Of a DNA stretch of 64,000 bases, positions 38,229 through 48,530 are shown one piece after another. The translations under genes were made by a program, and so were the position numbers. The notes under the pieces were generated by a model that had not been told where the DNA came from, ran no database searches, and saw only the letters and a list, made by a program, of their open reading frames with translations. Positions within the stretch are counted from its first letter, which is position 1; each line of letters opens with the position of its first letter. This DNA comes from Burkholderia cenocepacia (GTDB lineage Bacteria > Pseudomonadota > Gammaproteobacteria > Burkholderiales > Burkholderiaceae), in NCBI RefSeq assembly GCF_014211915.1, contig NZ_CP060039.1, positions 1,736,001 through 1,800,000 of the forward strand, given 5' to 3'.

Positions 38229-39725
38229 ATGGCATTACCCCTGGACAACGTCAGCATGGCCGTGTTCTGCGACTTCGAGAACGTCGCGCTCGGCGTGCGC
38301 GATGCGAAGTACGAGAAATTCGACATCAAGCCCGTGCTGGAGCGCCTGCTGCTGAAAGGCAGCATCGTCGTGAAGAAGGCCTATTGCGACTGGGATCGCT
38401 ACAAGGGCTTCAAGGCGTCGATGCACGAGGCGAGCTTCGAGCTGATCGAGATCCCGCACGTGCGCCAGTCGGGCAAGAATTCGGCCGACATCCGGCTCGT
38501 CGTCGACGCGCTCGACCTCTGCTACACGAAGTCGCACGTCGATACGTTCGTGATCATCAGCGGCGATTCGGATTTCTCGCCGCTCGTGTCGAAGCTGCGC
38601 GAGAACGCGAAGAAGGTGATCGGCGTCGGCGTGAAGAAATCGACGTCGGATCTGCTGGTCGCGAACTGCGACGAATTCATCTTCTACGACGACCTGGTGC
38701 GCGAGCAGCAGCGTGCGCTCGCGAAGCGCGAACAGCAGCAGCGCGCGGGCAACGGCGGCGCGAAGCGGCCGGACGAGCCGTCGCGCAAGCACGACATGGA
38801 TGCGCGCAAGGCCGAGGCGATCGCGCTGGCGGTCGAGACGTTCGACGCGCTCGCGTCGGAGCGCGACGACGTCGGCAAGATCTGGGCGTCGGTGCTCAAG
38901 AGCGCGATCAAGCGCCGCAAGCCGGATTTCAACGAGTCGTACTACGGGTTCCGCGCGTTCGGCAACCTGCTCGACGAGGCGCAGGCGCGCGGGCTGCTCG
39001 AAGTGGGGCGCGACGACAAGTCGGGCGCGTTCGTGTCGCGGGCTCGCCAGTCGGCCGCAGCCGAGCACGTTGCCGCAGGGGGTGAAGGCGGCGCGGCGCA
39101 CCACGGCGGCCACCACGGTACGCGCGCGGCGGAGGCGGTGCCGGCCGGCCGCGAGGCGCGCCGTCGCGGGCAGCGCGCGCAAGCCGTCGTCCACGAAAGT
39201 GTGCAGGTCGAGGCGGATGACGCGGAAGACGCGGAGTTTGCCGAGCTCGCCGATGCGACGCCGGCCGAAACACCCGACGCACCCGACACGCCCGACGTGG
39301 CCGAAGCGCATGGCGACGCGAAGGATGGCCGCAAGCGTGCGCGCAAGAGCGCGGCGAAGAAGACCGGCGCGAAGAAGGGCGCGGCCGCGAAGGGCACCGG
39401 TCGCCCCGCGGCCGGCAAGCCGGACGCCGCTGCGCAGGGCGATGCGGCGCACGGTGGCGATGCGCACGCGCCCGGCCAGCGTGGGGACGAGTCGCATCGC
39501 GACGCAGCGCATGACGAGCGGCACGCGGTGGCGCCAGCCGAACCGGCGCCTCGCGCTTCCGGCGCTCGGGACGAGGCAGTGCAATCGTCGCACGACGTGG
39601 CGCCGCTCGACGCGACGCCCGAAGGCGCTGCCGAAGCGCCGGCCGCCGCCAAGCCGAAGAAACCGGCCCGCAAGGCGGCACCGCGGGCGCGCCGTCCGCG
39701 CAAGACGACGGCTGCCGCCGAGTAA
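38229..39725 (+). CDS. NYN-domain nuclease-like protein with OST-HTH/LOTUS-like region and basic Ala/Lys tail
   Basis: The 498-residue protein opens with a PIN-like NYN domain (about 8-160). The conserved acidic residues lie in AVFCDFENVALG, NSADIRLVVDAL and FVIISGDSDFSPLVS, which suggest metal-dependent RNA cleavage. A helical region at about 190-270 (AIALAVETFDALASERDDVG ... FNESYYGFRAFGNLLDEAQA) matches OST-HTH/LOTUS RNA-binding modules often joined to NYN in bacteria. The last about 200 residues are Ala/Asp/His-rich, ending in a histone-H1-like KKPARKAAPRARRPRKTT. The ATG at 38229 has no clear competing start. It lies 119 bases after the tnpB stop. Confidence 0.85.
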   Translation: MALPLDNVSMAVFCDFENVALGVRDAKYEKFDIKPVLERLLLKGSIVVKKAYCDWDRYKGFKASMHEASFELIEIPHVRQSGKNSADIRLVVDALDLCYTKSHVDTFVIISGDSDFSPLVSKLRENAKKVIGVGVKKSTSDLLVANCDEFIFYDDLVREQQRALAKREQQQRAGNGGAKRPDEPSRKHDMDARKAEAIALAVETFDALASERDDVGKIWASVLKSAIKRRKPDFNESYYGFRAFGNLLDEAQARGLLEVGRDDKSGAFVSRARQSAAAEHVAAGGEGGAAHHGGHHGTRAAEAVPAGREARRRGQRAQAVVHESVQVEADDAEDAEFAELADATPAETPDAPDTPDVAEAHGDAKDGRKRARKSAAKKTGAKKGAAAKGTGRPAAGKPDAAAQGDAAHGGDAHAPGQRGDESHRDAAHDERHAVAPAEPAPRASGARDEAVQSSHDVAPLDATPEGAAEAPAAAKPKKPARKAAPRARRPRKTTAAAE

Positions 39726-39839
39726 CCGGGTAACGGTAGCTGGCAGTTGGCGACAGTCTGACGATCGGCCGGGTCTCGTCCGCAACCGGGCGACACCCGC
39801 GCCGCGCCATCCGGGCCGGCGCAATGCCGGCCTGCCGCG

Positions 39840-40223
39840 CTACCCGTTCAGCCCATACGGCTGAGTCATCACTTCGAGGAAGTGACCGTCCGGATCGTCG
39901 AAGTACACGCCGCGTCCGTCGTTGTGGCGGTAGATGTCGCCGGGTTGCCGCTTCGCCGGATCGGCCCAGTGCGGCAGCCCGCGTTCGCGAATGCGCGCGA
40001 GCACGCGATCGAAGCCGGCTTCGTCGATCAGGAACGCGTAATGCTGCGACCGGATCTCGCCCGCCTGTTCGTAAAAATCGAGCGACACACCATTGTCGAG
40101 CGCGACGACCAGCATCGCGCCGAACGGCGTCGGCGGCGGCAATTCCAGCAGTTCGGTGAGAAAGCGGCTCGACGCATGCTTGTCGCGGCACCAGACGATC
40201 GTGTGGTTGAGCTGGACGTTCAT
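39840..40223 (-). CDS. VOC/glyoxalase-fold protein
   Basis: The 127-residue single vicinal-oxygen-chelate domain starts MNVQLNHTIVWCRDKHASSR (metal His at position 7) and ends with YFDDPDGHFLEVMTQPYG (HFLEVM, the second metal triad). Members include dioxygenases, glyoxalases and antibiotic-binding proteins. No specific role can be assigned. ATG at 40223 is preferred over in-frame sequence to 40301 because the fold begins with this beta strand. It stands alone, 114 bases from the NYN gene end (convergent). Confidence 0.85.
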   Translation of the reverse strand: MNVQLNHTIVWCRDKHASSRFLTELLELPPPTPFGAMLVVALDNGVSLDFYEQAGEIRSQHYAFLIDEAGFDRVLARIRERGLPHWADPAKRQPGDIYRHNDGRGVYFDDPDGHFLEVMTQPYGLNG

Positions 40224-40455
40224 GGCGGGTTCCCGTGCGGCGGGGCGGCGGTGGGCATGGACACACGATAGCCGATTGCGGCTGGCAATCAAGCCCGGCA
40301 ATCAAGCGCAAAAGAAAGCGCAAAAGACGGCCGCCGAAAGAAACACTAACGCTCGGCGCTGTCCAGGAAATCCGGGCGGTTCATTCACGCCCCCCCAAGG
40401 GTCGGGATAATGTCCAACTCTTGGGGGGGGCAACTCGGAAGGGCAGCCGCGTTCG

Positions 40456-43400
40456 TCACTCGCCCGCGACCGCCGGCCCGCCAGTATTGCCGCGGCGGTT
40501 GCGGCGCTTCTCGGCCCACACGCGGAACCGGTCCATGTACAGGTAGACGACCGGCGTCGTATAGAGCGTCAGCACCTGCGACATGACGAGGCCGCCGGCG
40601 ATCGCGATCCCGAGCGGCGCGCGCAATTCGGCGCCGTCGCCGTTGCCGAACGCGAGCGGCAGCGCGCCGAGCAGCGCCGCCATCGTCGTCATCATGATCG
40701 GGCGGAAGCGCAGCAGGCACGCCTCGTGGATCGCGTCGAACGACGACTTCCCGTGATTGCGCGTCTGGTCGATCGCGAAGTCGACCATCATGATCGCGTT
40801 CTTCTTCACGATGCCGATCAGCAGGATCACGCCGATCAGCGCGATGATGCTGAACTCCGTCTTGAACAGCAGCAGCGCGAGCAGCGCGCCGACGCCGGCC
40901 GACGGCAGCGTCGACAGGATCGTGATCGGGTGGATGTAGCTCTCGTACAGGATGCCGAGCACGATGTAGACGGCCAGCAGCGCGGCGAGGATCAGGATCG
41001 GCTGATCGTTCATCGACTGCTGGAACGCCTGCGCGGTGCCCTGGAAGCTGCCGACGATCGTCGGCGGGACGCCGATCTGCGCCATCGTCTGATAGATGAT
41101 CTGTGTCGCCTGCGACAGCGACACGCCCGGCGGCAAGTTGAACGAGATCGTGGTCGCGACGAACAGCCCCTGGTGGTTGACCGACAGCGGCGTCGTGCTC
41201 GGCCCGAACGTCGCGATCGCCGACAGCGGGATCATCGTCGACTTCGAGGTCGACACCGACGCGCCCGACGACGCGCTCGACTTGCCGCTCGCCGCGATCG
41301 AATTGAGCGCCTGGTTGCGCGCGGAATCGGACGCGATCGCCGCGGCGCTCTGCGCGGCCGTGCCGGCGCTCGACGTGCCGGCCGAGGTCGCGACGAAGGT
41401 GCCGGCGGCTGCGTTGGTGGTCTGCGAGCCGTTCGCGCTGCCCCCCGACGTGCTGATCCACACCTGGTTCAGCATCTCCGGGCTCTGCCAGTACTTCGGC
41501 GCGACTTCCATCACGACGTGGTACTGGTTCAGCGGGTTGTAGATCGTCGAGACCTGGCGCTGGCCGAACGCGTCGTACAGCGTGTTGTCGATCTGCGCGG
41601 GCTTGATGCCGAACCGCGCGGCGGTGGCGCGGTCGATCGTCACCATCGCCTCGAGACCGCCTTGCTGCTGGTCGGAGTTCACGTCGGTCAGTTCGGGGCG
41701 CTTCTGCAGCGCCTCGGTCAGGATCGGCCCCCACTTGTACAGGTCGGCGCTCGAATCGCCGAGCAGCGTGAACTGGTACTGCGCGTTGCTCTGCCGGCCG
41801 CCGACGCGGATGTCCTGCGCCGCCTGCAGGAACGTGCGCGCGCCCGCCACGTCCGCCAGCCGCGGGCGCAACTGCTGGATCACCTGATCGGCCGACAGCT
41901 TGCGCTCGGTGCGGTCCTTCAGCGTGACGAACATGAAGCCCGAGTTGGTCTGCGTGCCGCCGGTGAAGCCCGCGACGCTCTTCACGTTCGGGTTGCTTTG
42001 CACGATGCGCATCATCTCGGAGAATTTCAGCTTCATCGCCTGGAACGACGTCGACTGGTCGGCCTGGATGCCGCCGATCATCAGCCCGGTGTCCTGCTGC
42101 GGAAAGAAGCCCTTCGGCACGACGATATACAGGTAGACGTTCAGCCCGATCGTCGCGAACAGCGTCAGCAGGATCAGGAGCGGCCGGCGCAGCGCCCACG
42201 ACAGCGAGCGCTCGTAGCCGCGCTGCATGCGCGCGAAACCGCGTTCGAGGAAGCGCCCGAAGCGGCCCTCGCTTTGCGGGTCGTGCTGTTCGGGCAGCAG
42301 GCGCGCGCACATCATCGGCGTGACCGTGAGCGACACCGCGAGCGACACGGCGATCGCGAGCGACAGCGTCAGCGCGAACTCGCGGAACAGGCGCCCGACG
42401 ATTCCGCCCATCAGCAGGATCGGCAGGAACACCGCGACGAGCGAGATGCTCATCGACAGCACCGTGAAGCCGACTTCGCGCGCGCCGTCGAACGCGGCCT
42501 GCATCCGCGGCTTGCCGTTCTCGATGTGCCGCGAGATGTTCTCGAGCACGACGATCGCATCGTCGACGACGAAGCCGGTCGCGACGATCAGCGCCATCAG
42601 CGACAGGTTGTCGATCGAGAAGCCGAGCAGATACATCGCGCCGAACGTGCCGACGATCGAGATCGGCACCGCGACGCTCGGGATCAGCGTCGCGCGCCAG
42701 TTGCGCAGGAACAGGAACACGACCATCACGACGAGGCTGACCGCGATCAGCAGCGTGTGTTCGGTGTCCCGCAGCGACGCGCGGATGGTAGTCGAGCGGT
42801 CGAGCACCGGCGTGACCGTGATGTCGGCGGGCAGCGACGCGGTGAGCTGCGGCAGCGCCGCGCGCACGCGGTCGATCGTCTCGATGATGTTCGCGCCGGG
42901 CGAGCGGTAGAGGATCACGAGCACCGCGCGCTTGCCGTTCGACAGGCCGAGGTTGCGCAGATCCTCGACCGAATCGACGACGTCCGACAGATCGGACAGC
43001 CGCACGGCCGAGCCGTTGCGGTAGGCGACGACGAGGTCGCGGTATTGCGACGCCTGGGACGCCTGGTCGTTCGTATAGAGCTGGAAACGCTGCGGGCCGA
43101 ACTCGATCGCGCCCTTCGGCGCATTGGCGTTCGCGGAAGCCAGCGCCGCGCGCACGTCCTCGAGGCCGATCCCGTAGTGGAACAGCGACTGCGGCTCGAG
43201 CTCGACGCGCACGGCCGGGTTCGCGGAGCCGCTCACGGTGACCTGGCCGATTCCGTCGATCTGCGACAGCGACTGCTGCAGCACCGTCGACGCGGCGTCG
43301 TACACCTTCGCGGGCGACGCCGTCTCCGAGGTCAGCGACACGACCATGATCGGCGAATCGGCCGGGTTGACCTTGCGGTAGGTCGGATTGCTCTTCAGCG

Positions 43401-43764
43401 CGGCGGGCAGGTCGGCGCGCGCCGCGTTGATCGCGGCCTGCACGTCGCGCGCGGCGCCGTCGATGTCGCGGTTCAGGCCGAACTGCAGGATGATCCGCGC
43501 ATTGCCGACGGTGCTCGTCGACGTCATTTCGGAGACGTCCGCGATCGAGCCGAGGTGCCGCTCCAGCGGGCTCGTCACGCTGGTCGCGACCGTTTCCGGG
43601 CTCGCGCCCGGCAGCGACGCCTGCACCGAGATCGTCGGAAAGTCGACCTGCGGCAGCGGCGACACCGGCAGCTTGATGAACGCGAACAGGCCCGCGAGCG
43701 CGACGCCGAGCGCGAGCAGCGTCGTCGCGACGGGGCGGGTGATGAAGGGGCGCGACAGGTTCAT
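40456..43764 (-). CDS. mdtC: RND efflux transporter, MdtC-like subunit with periplasmic Ser/Ala insert
   Basis: The 1102-residue inner-membrane RND pump has twelve helices. N-terminus [20 protein letters not shown], proton-relay Asp pair in [16 protein letters not shown] (TM4) and [16 protein letters not shown] with [15 protein letters not shown] near TM10 are intact. It is about 75 residues longer than typical MdtC (about 1025). The excess is a Ser/Ala/Gly/Thr-rich stretch at about residues 770-847 ([20 protein letters not shown] onward) in the second periplasmic loop. It pairs with the preceding MdtB-like pump, 3 bases apart, to form a heteromultimeric pump. No outer-membrane channel gene follows. 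Confidence 0.92.
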   Translation of the reverse strand: MNLSRPFITRPVATTLLALGVALAGLFAFIKLPVSPLPQVDFPTISVQASLPGASPETVATSVTSPLERHLGSIADVSEMTSTSTVGNARIILQFGLNRDIDGAARDVQAAINAARADLPAALKSNPTYRKVNPADSPIMVVSLTSETASPAKVYDAASTVLQQSLSQIDGIGQVTVSGSANPAVRVELEPQSLFHYGIGLEDVRAALASANANAPKGAIEFGPQRFQLYTNDQASQASQYRDLVVAYRNGSAVRLSDLSDVVDSVEDLRNLGLSNGKRAVLVILYRSPGANIIETIDRVRAALPQLTASLPADITVTPVLDRSTTIRASLRDTEHTLLIAVSLVVMVVFLFLRNWRATLIPSVAVPISIVGTFGAMYLLGFSIDNLSLMALIVATGFVVDDAIVVLENISRHIENGKPRMQAAFDGAREVGFTVLSMSISLVAVFLPILLMGGIVGRLFREFALTLSLAIAVSLAVSLTVTPMMCARLLPEQHDPQSEGRFGRFLERGFARMQRGYERSLSWALRRPLLILLTLFATIGLNVYLYIVVPKGFFPQQDTGLMIGGIQADQSTSFQAMKLKFSEMMRIVQSNPNVKSVAGFTGGTQTNSGFMFVTLKDRTERKLSADQVIQQLRPRLADVAGARTFLQAAQDIRVGGRQSNAQYQFTLLGDSSADLYKWGPILTEALQKRPELTDVNSDQQQGGLEAMVTIDRATAARFGIKPAQIDNTLYDAFGQRQVSTIYNPLNQYHVVMEVAPKYWQSPEMLNQVWISTSGGSANGSQTTNAAAGTFVATSAGTSSAGTAAQSAAAIASDSARNQALNSIAASGKSSASSGASVSTSKSTMIPLSAIATFGPSTTPLSVNHQGLFVATTISFNLPPGVSLSQATQIIYQTMAQIGVPPTIVGSFQGTAQAFQQSMNDQPILILAALLAVYIVLGILYESYIHPITILSTLPSAGVGALLALLLFKTEFSIIALIGVILLIGIVKKNAIMMVDFAIDQTRNHGKSSFDAIHEACLLRFRPIMMTTMAALLGALPLAFGNGDGAELRAPLGIAIAGGLVMSQVLTLYTTPVVYLYMDRFRVWAEKRRNRRGNTGGPAVAGE

Positions 43765-43767
43765 CGG

Positions 43768-46700
43768 TTATGCACCCGTGTGCTTGCCTGCATCGGCGCC
43801 CGGCCCGTGCCGCTCGAACCAGCCGCGTACGCGGCGCGCGAGCGAATCGAAGCCGAGGTAGATCACGGGTGTCGTGAACAGCGTCAGCACCTGCGACACG
43901 ATCAGGCCGCCGGCGATCGCGATCCCGAGCGGCTGGCGCAGCTCGGAGCCCGCGCCGGAGCCGACGATCAGCGGCACCGCGCCGAGCAGTGCGGCGAGCG
44001 TCGTCATCAGGATCGGCCGGAAGCGCAGCAGGCAGGCCTGATAGATCGCCTCGCGCGGCGGCTTGCCTTCGACGCGTTCGGCCTCGAGCGCGAAGTCGAT
44101 CATCATGATCGCGTTCTTCTTCACGATGCCGATCAGCAGCACGATGCCGATGATCCCGATGATGTCGAGGTCGTGCCCGGTGATCATCAGCGCGAGCAGC
44201 GCGCCGACGCCGGCCGACGGCAGCGTCGACAGGATCGTGATCGGGTGGATGTAGCTCTCGTACAGCACGCCGAGCACGATGTACATCGTGACGATCGCCG
44301 CGAGGATCAGGAACAGCTGGTTCGACAGCGACGCCTGGAACGCGAGCGCCGCGCCCTGGAAGCGCGTCTGGAACGAGCCGGGCAGCCCGATGTCCTTCTG
44401 GGCGGCCTCGATCGCCTTGACGGCCTCGCCGAGCGATGCGCCCGGTGCGAGGTTGAACGAGATCGTCGTCGACGGGAACTGCGACAGGTGCGCGACCAGC
44501 AGCGGCGACGGCCGCTCGTGGAACGACGCGATCGACGTCAGCGGCACCTGGCCGCCGCCGGCCGACGGCAGGTAGATGTCGTTCAGCGATTGCGCGTAGT
44601 GCTGCTCCTTCGGCTCCGATTCGAGAATCACGCGGTACTGGTTCGACTGCGTGAAGATGGTCGACACGATGCGCTGGCCGAACGCGTCGTACAGCGCGTT
44701 GTCGACGGTCGCCGGCGTGATGCCGAAACGCGCGGCGCTCGCGCGGTCGATCTCGATGTACACCGATTGGCCGTTGCTCTGCAGGTCGGTCGCGACGTCG
44801 GCGAGCGACGGCTCCTGCTGCAGCCGCGCGACGAGTTTCGGCACCCAGGTCGCGAACTCTTCCGAGTTCGGGCTCGTCAGCATGAACTGGTACTGCGTCG
44901 GGCTGACCGTCGAGTCGATCGTCAGATCCTGCACCGGCTGCATGAACAGCGAAATGCCGGTGATGTTCGACACGCGCTGCTGCAGGTCGCGGATGATCTG
45001 CGCGGCGGTTTCGGCGCGTTCGTCGCGCGCCTTCAGGTTGATCAGCATCCGGCCGCTGTTCAGCGTGATGTTGCTGCCGTCGACGCCGATGAACGACGTG
45101 AGGCTGTCGACGTTCGGGTCCTTCAGGATCGCGGCCGCGAGCGTCTGCTGGCGTTCGGCCATCGCGCCGTACGAGATCGACTGCGGCGCCTGCGTGATCG
45201 CCTGGATCACGCCGGTGTCCTGCGCGGGAAAGAAGCCCTTAGGCACGTAGACATAGAGCAGGGCGGTCAGCCCGAGCGTCAGCAGCGCGACGACGAGCGT
45301 CGAGCGCTGGCGATTCAGCACCCATTCGAGCGCGACCGCGTAGCGCGCGATCACCCAGTCGATCGCACGGTGCACGCGCGCCTCGAAGCGGTGGCTCTCG
45401 GGCGGCGGCGAGTGGCGCAGCAGCTTCGCGCACATCATCGGCACGAGCGTGAGCGACACGATCGCCGAGATCACGATCGTCACCGCGAGCGTGATCGCGA
45501 ATTCATGGAAGAGGCGCCCGACCACGTCGCCCATGAACAGCAGCGGGATCAGCACCGCGATCAACGACACCGTCAGCGAGATGATCGTGAAGCCGATCTG
45601 CCGCGAGCCCTTCAGCGCGGCCTCGAGCCCCGATTCGCCTTCCTCGACGTAGCGCGCGATGTTCTCGATCATCACGATCGCGTCGTCGACGACGAAGCCG
45701 GTCGCGATGGTGAGCGCCATCAGCGACAGGTTGTTCAGCGAGAAGCCGGCCATGTACATCACCGCGAGCGTGCCGATCAGCGACAGCGGCACCGACAGGC
45801 TCGGGATGATCGTCGCGTAGACGTTCGCGAGGAACAGGTACATCACCAGCACGACGAGCGCGACCGCGAGCAGCAGCTCGAACTGCACGTCGCGCACGGC
45901 CGCGCGGATCATCGTCGTGCGATCGGTGACGATCTCGACGTCGAGCGCGGCCGGCAGCGTTTCCTGCAGCTTTGGCAACTGCGCCTTGATCGCGTCGACG
46001 GTCGCGATCACGTTCGCGCCCGGCTGGCGCTGCACGTTCAGGATGATCGCCGGATCCGAATTCACCCACGCGCCGAGCTTGGTGTTCTCCGAGCCGGCGA
46101 CGACCGTCGCGACGTCGGTCAGCATCACCGGGCGGCCGTTCTTGTACGCGACGACCGCGCTGTTGTACTGGTCGGCGCTCGTCAACTGGTCGTTCGCGTT
46201 GATCGTGTACGCACGCGTCGGACCGTCGAAGTTGCCCTTCGGCGTGTTGACGTTCAGGTTCGAGATCGTCGTGCGCAGGTCGTCGAGGTTCATCCCGTAC
46301 TTCGCGAGCGCGGTGGGGTTCGCCTGAATTCGCACCGCCGGGCGGTTGCCGCCCGACAGGCTGACGAGGCCGACGCCCGCGATCTGCGAGATCTTCATCG
46401 CGAGGCGCGTGTCGGCGAGATCCTGCACCTGCGTGAGCGGCAGCGTCTTCGACTTGACGGCGAGCGTCAGCACCGGCGCATCGGCCGGGTTCACCTTCGC
46501 GTAGATCGGCGGAGCGGGCAGGTCGGACGGCAGCAGGTTGCCGGCCGCGTTGATCGCGGCCTGCACCTCCTGTTCGGCGATGTCGAGCGGCAGGTCGAGC
46601 GAAAACTGCAGCGTGATCACCGATGCGCCGGCCGAGCTTTGCGATGACATCTGGTTCAGCGACGGCATCTGCCCGAACTGGCGTTCGAGCGGCGCGGTGA

Positions 46701-46887
46701 CCGACGACGTCATCACTTCCGGGCTCGCGCCAGGGTAGAAGGTCTGGACCTGGATCGTCGGGTAGTCGACCTCGGGCAGCGCGGCGAGCGGCAGGAAGCG
46801 CAGCGCGACGAGGCCGGCCAGCATGATCGCCGCCATCAGGAGAGCGGTGCCGACCGGCCGGAGAATGAAGAGGCGGGATGGATTCAT
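43768..46887 (-). CDS. mdtB: RND efflux transporter, MdtB-like subunit
   Basis: The 1039-residue RND pump is homologous to MdtB/MuxB, with twelve helices and two large periplasmic loops. It begins [20 protein letters not shown]. The proton-relay residues are in [40 protein letters not shown] and [20 protein letters not shown] are the C-terminal family blocks. MdtB and MdtC act together with the MdtA adaptor and a TolC-type channel to expel bile salts, novobiocin-like compounds or other amphiphiles in better-known species; the substrate here is unknown. It is second of three genes, 15 bases from mdtA. Confidence 0.93.
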   Translation of the reverse strand: MNPSRLFILRPVGTALLMAAIMLAGLVALRFLPLAALPEVDYPTIQVQTFYPGASPEVMTSSVTAPLERQFGQMPSLNQMSSQSSAGASVITLQFSLDLPLDIAEQEVQAAINAAGNLLPSDLPAPPIYAKVNPADAPVLTLAVKSKTLPLTQVQDLADTRLAMKISQIAGVGLVSLSGGNRPAVRIQANPTALAKYGMNLDDLRTTISNLNVNTPKGNFDGPTRAYTINANDQLTSADQYNSAVVAYKNGRPVMLTDVATVVAGSENTKLGAWVNSDPAIILNVQRQPGANVIATVDAIKAQLPKLQETLPAALDVEIVTDRTTMIRAAVRDVQFELLLAVALVVLVMYLFLANVYATIIPSLSVPLSLIGTLAVMYMAGFSLNNLSLMALTIATGFVVDDAIVMIENIARYVEEGESGLEAALKGSRQIGFTIISLTVSLIAVLIPLLFMGDVVGRLFHEFAITLAVTIVISAIVSLTLVPMMCAKLLRHSPPPESHRFEARVHRAIDWVIARYAVALEWVLNRQRSTLVVALLTLGLTALLYVYVPKGFFPAQDTGVIQAITQAPQSISYGAMAERQQTLAAAILKDPNVDSLTSFIGVDGSNITLNSGRMLINLKARDERAETAAQIIRDLQQRVSNITGISLFMQPVQDLTIDSTVSPTQYQFMLTSPNSEEFATWVPKLVARLQQEPSLADVATDLQSNGQSVYIEIDRASAARFGITPATVDNALYDAFGQRIVSTIFTQSNQYRVILESEPKEQHYAQSLNDIYLPSAGGGQVPLTSIASFHERPSPLLVAHLSQFPSTTISFNLAPGASLGEAVKAIEAAQKDIGLPGSFQTRFQGAALAFQASLSNQLFLILAAIVTMYIVLGVLYESYIHPITILSTLPSAGVGALLALMITGHDLDIIGIIGIVLLIGIVKKNAIMMIDFALEAERVEGKPPREAIYQACLLRFRPILMTTLAALLGAVPLIVGSGAGSELRQPLGIAIAGGLIVSQVLTLFTTPVIYLGFDSLARRVRGWFERHGPGADAGKHTGA

Positions 46888-46902
46888 CGAGCGGCCCGCG
46901 CG

Positions 46903-48276
46903 TTACTGGGCCGCGGGGGCCGCGGCTTGCGACGCGCCGTGCCGGTGTCCGCCGCGATGGCCGCCGGCACCGGACGCAGCCGATGCACCCGATGCGGCCC
47001 CTGCGCCGCGCGCGCCCGATGCGCCCTTCGGCTTGTCGGCCGGAATCGAGATCTTCGAGCCTTCGCGCAGACGGTCCGAGCCGTCGGTCACCACGCGCTC
47101 GCCGAGCGTCACGCCGCTGACGATGCTCGTGCGCTCGCCGTCGACCGGGCCGACCGTGACCTTGCGCACCGTCACCGTGTTGTCGGGTTTCACGACATAG
47201 ACGAACTGGCCGATCGACCCCGTCAGCACGGCGGAGGTCGGCACGATCGTCGCGTTGCGCATCACGTCGACGAGCAGCCGCGTGTTCACGAACTGATTCG
47301 GGAACAGCATGCCTTCCTTGTTATCGAAGTTCGCGCGCAGCTTGACCGTGCCGGTGCTCGTGTCGATCTGGTTGTCGAGCGTCGCGAGCGAGCCCGTTTC
47401 GAGCGGCACGGTGTTGTTGCGGTTGTAGGCGGTGACCGACAGCTTCTGGCCGGCGTTCACCTGCTTGAGGATCTGCGGCAGGTTGTCTTCCGACGTCGTG
47501 AAGATCACGCTCATCGGCTGCAACTGCGTGATCACGACGATGCCGTTGGTGTCGCCCGGCGTCACGTAGTTGCCGGGGTCGACCTGGCGCAGGCCGACGC
47601 GGCCGGAGACCGGCGCCGTGATGCGCGCGTAGGTGAGATTGAGTTTCGCGGAATCGATCGCGGCCTGGTCGGTCTTCACCGCGCCTTCGTATTGCTTGAC
47701 GAGCGATGCCTGCGTATCGACGGTTTGCGACGCGATCGAGTCCTGCGACAGCAGAGTCTGGTAGCGCTTCAGGTCGAGGCGGGCCGTCGCGAGCAGCGCC
47801 GCGTCGCGCGCATGCGTGCCTTCGGCGTTCTCGAGCGCGACCTGGTACGGGCGCGGGTCGATCTGCGCGAGCACGTCGCCTTTCTTGACGATCTGGCCTT
47901 CCTGGAACGACACCGACTGCAGGTAGCCCGACAACTGCGTCTTGACCGTCACGTTCGCGAGCGGCGTGACGGTGCCGAGCGCGGACAGCACGATCGGCAT
48001 CTCGCCCTGCGTCACGGGGGCGACCTGCACCGGCTGCGGAACGTTCGCCATTGCAGCGGGGCCGCCGCGGCCGCGATGGCTGCCTGCGGCCGCGCTGGCG
48101 CCCGCGCCTTGCGCCGAGCTGCCCGTCGCGGGCGTGCGGTTCCACGGATGCCACCACAGCAGGCCGCCGATGACGACGACCGCGACGGTGCCGATCAGCA
48201 GCGTGCGGCGCGGGCGCCGTGCAGCGGCGGGCGCGGAGTCTTTCGAAGGGGGCGTGGGCTTTTGTTCGTTATCCAT
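46903..48276 (-). CDS. mdtA: RND periplasmic adaptor, MdtA-like
   Basis: The 457-residue membrane-fusion protein has an N-terminal cytoplasmic tail, one helix (LLIGTVAVVVIGGLLWWHPW) and lipoyl, alpha-hairpin and beta-barrel domains. VTVKTQLSGYLQSVSFQEGQ with VKKGDVLAQIDPRPYQ is the lipoyl motif, and ITAPVSGRVGLRQVDPGNYV its second half. It links the MdtBC pumps to an outer-membrane channel. The C-terminal 35 residues are Gly/Ala/His-rich (GGHRGGHRHG), an unusual low-complexity tail. First gene of the leftward mdtABC operon. Confidence 0.93.
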   Translation of the reverse strand: MDNEQKPTPPSKDSAPAAARRPRRTLLIGTVAVVVIGGLLWWHPWNRTPATGSSAQGAGASAAAGSHRGRGGPAAMANVPQPVQVAPVTQGEMPIVLSALGTVTPLANVTVKTQLSGYLQSVSFQEGQIVKKGDVLAQIDPRPYQVALENAEGTHARDAALLATARLDLKRYQTLLSQDSIASQTVDTQASLVKQYEGAVKTDQAAIDSAKLNLTYARITAPVSGRVGLRQVDPGNYVTPGDTNGIVVITQLQPMSVIFTTSEDNLPQILKQVNAGQKLSVTAYNRNNTVPLETGSLATLDNQIDTSTGTVKLRANFDNKEGMLFPNQFVNTRLLVDVMRNATIVPTSAVLTGSIGQFVYVVKPDNTVTVRKVTVGPVDGERTSIVSGVTLGERVVTDGSDRLREGSKISIPADKPKGASGARGAGAASGASAASGAGGHRGGHRHGASQAAAPAAQ

Positions 48277-48530
48277 CGTGTTCTGTCAGGAAGACGGCGC
48301 GGCGGGCCGGAAAATCGGACTGCTGGGCTGCGCGTGGGCGTGCGGGTGACGGGACGGGGCGGCCCGGCTCGGTCCGGGGCCCCGCCGATCCGCGGGAAAA
48401 GAGCGGTGCGCACCGCGAATGCGGCGCGATGATGGGCATGATCCTACGTGCCGTCCCCGTTACAGTCCAGCGGTCTATCTTTCAACGGGTTACGGTCGTT
48501 ACAGAACGCGACACGGCGATGACGAAACGA
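48277..48530 (-). promoter_or_regulatory. mdtABC promoter region with repeated CGTTACAG
   Basis: The 254-base spacer holds two identical 8-mers CGTTACAG (48458-48465 and 48497-48504, 39 bases apart) with a related GGTTACGG-like word between. On the coding strand TTGAAA (48480-48485, complement) could be a -35. The repeats are candidate sites for a response regulator of the RND operon. Confidence 0.35.

Noticed and set aside
40385..40430. CCCCCCAAG/CTTGGGGGG hairpin as a terminator of mdtABC
   Set aside because: The pairing is real, but there is no T run on either strand, so termination is not supported.
40726..46647. A very long plus-strand open frame (about 1970 codons) across the RND genes
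   Set aside because: It is antisense to two full-length RND pumps. Its translation is Arg/Asp/His/Gln-rich low-complexity sequence typical of the complementary strand of GC-rich genes, with no family resemblance.
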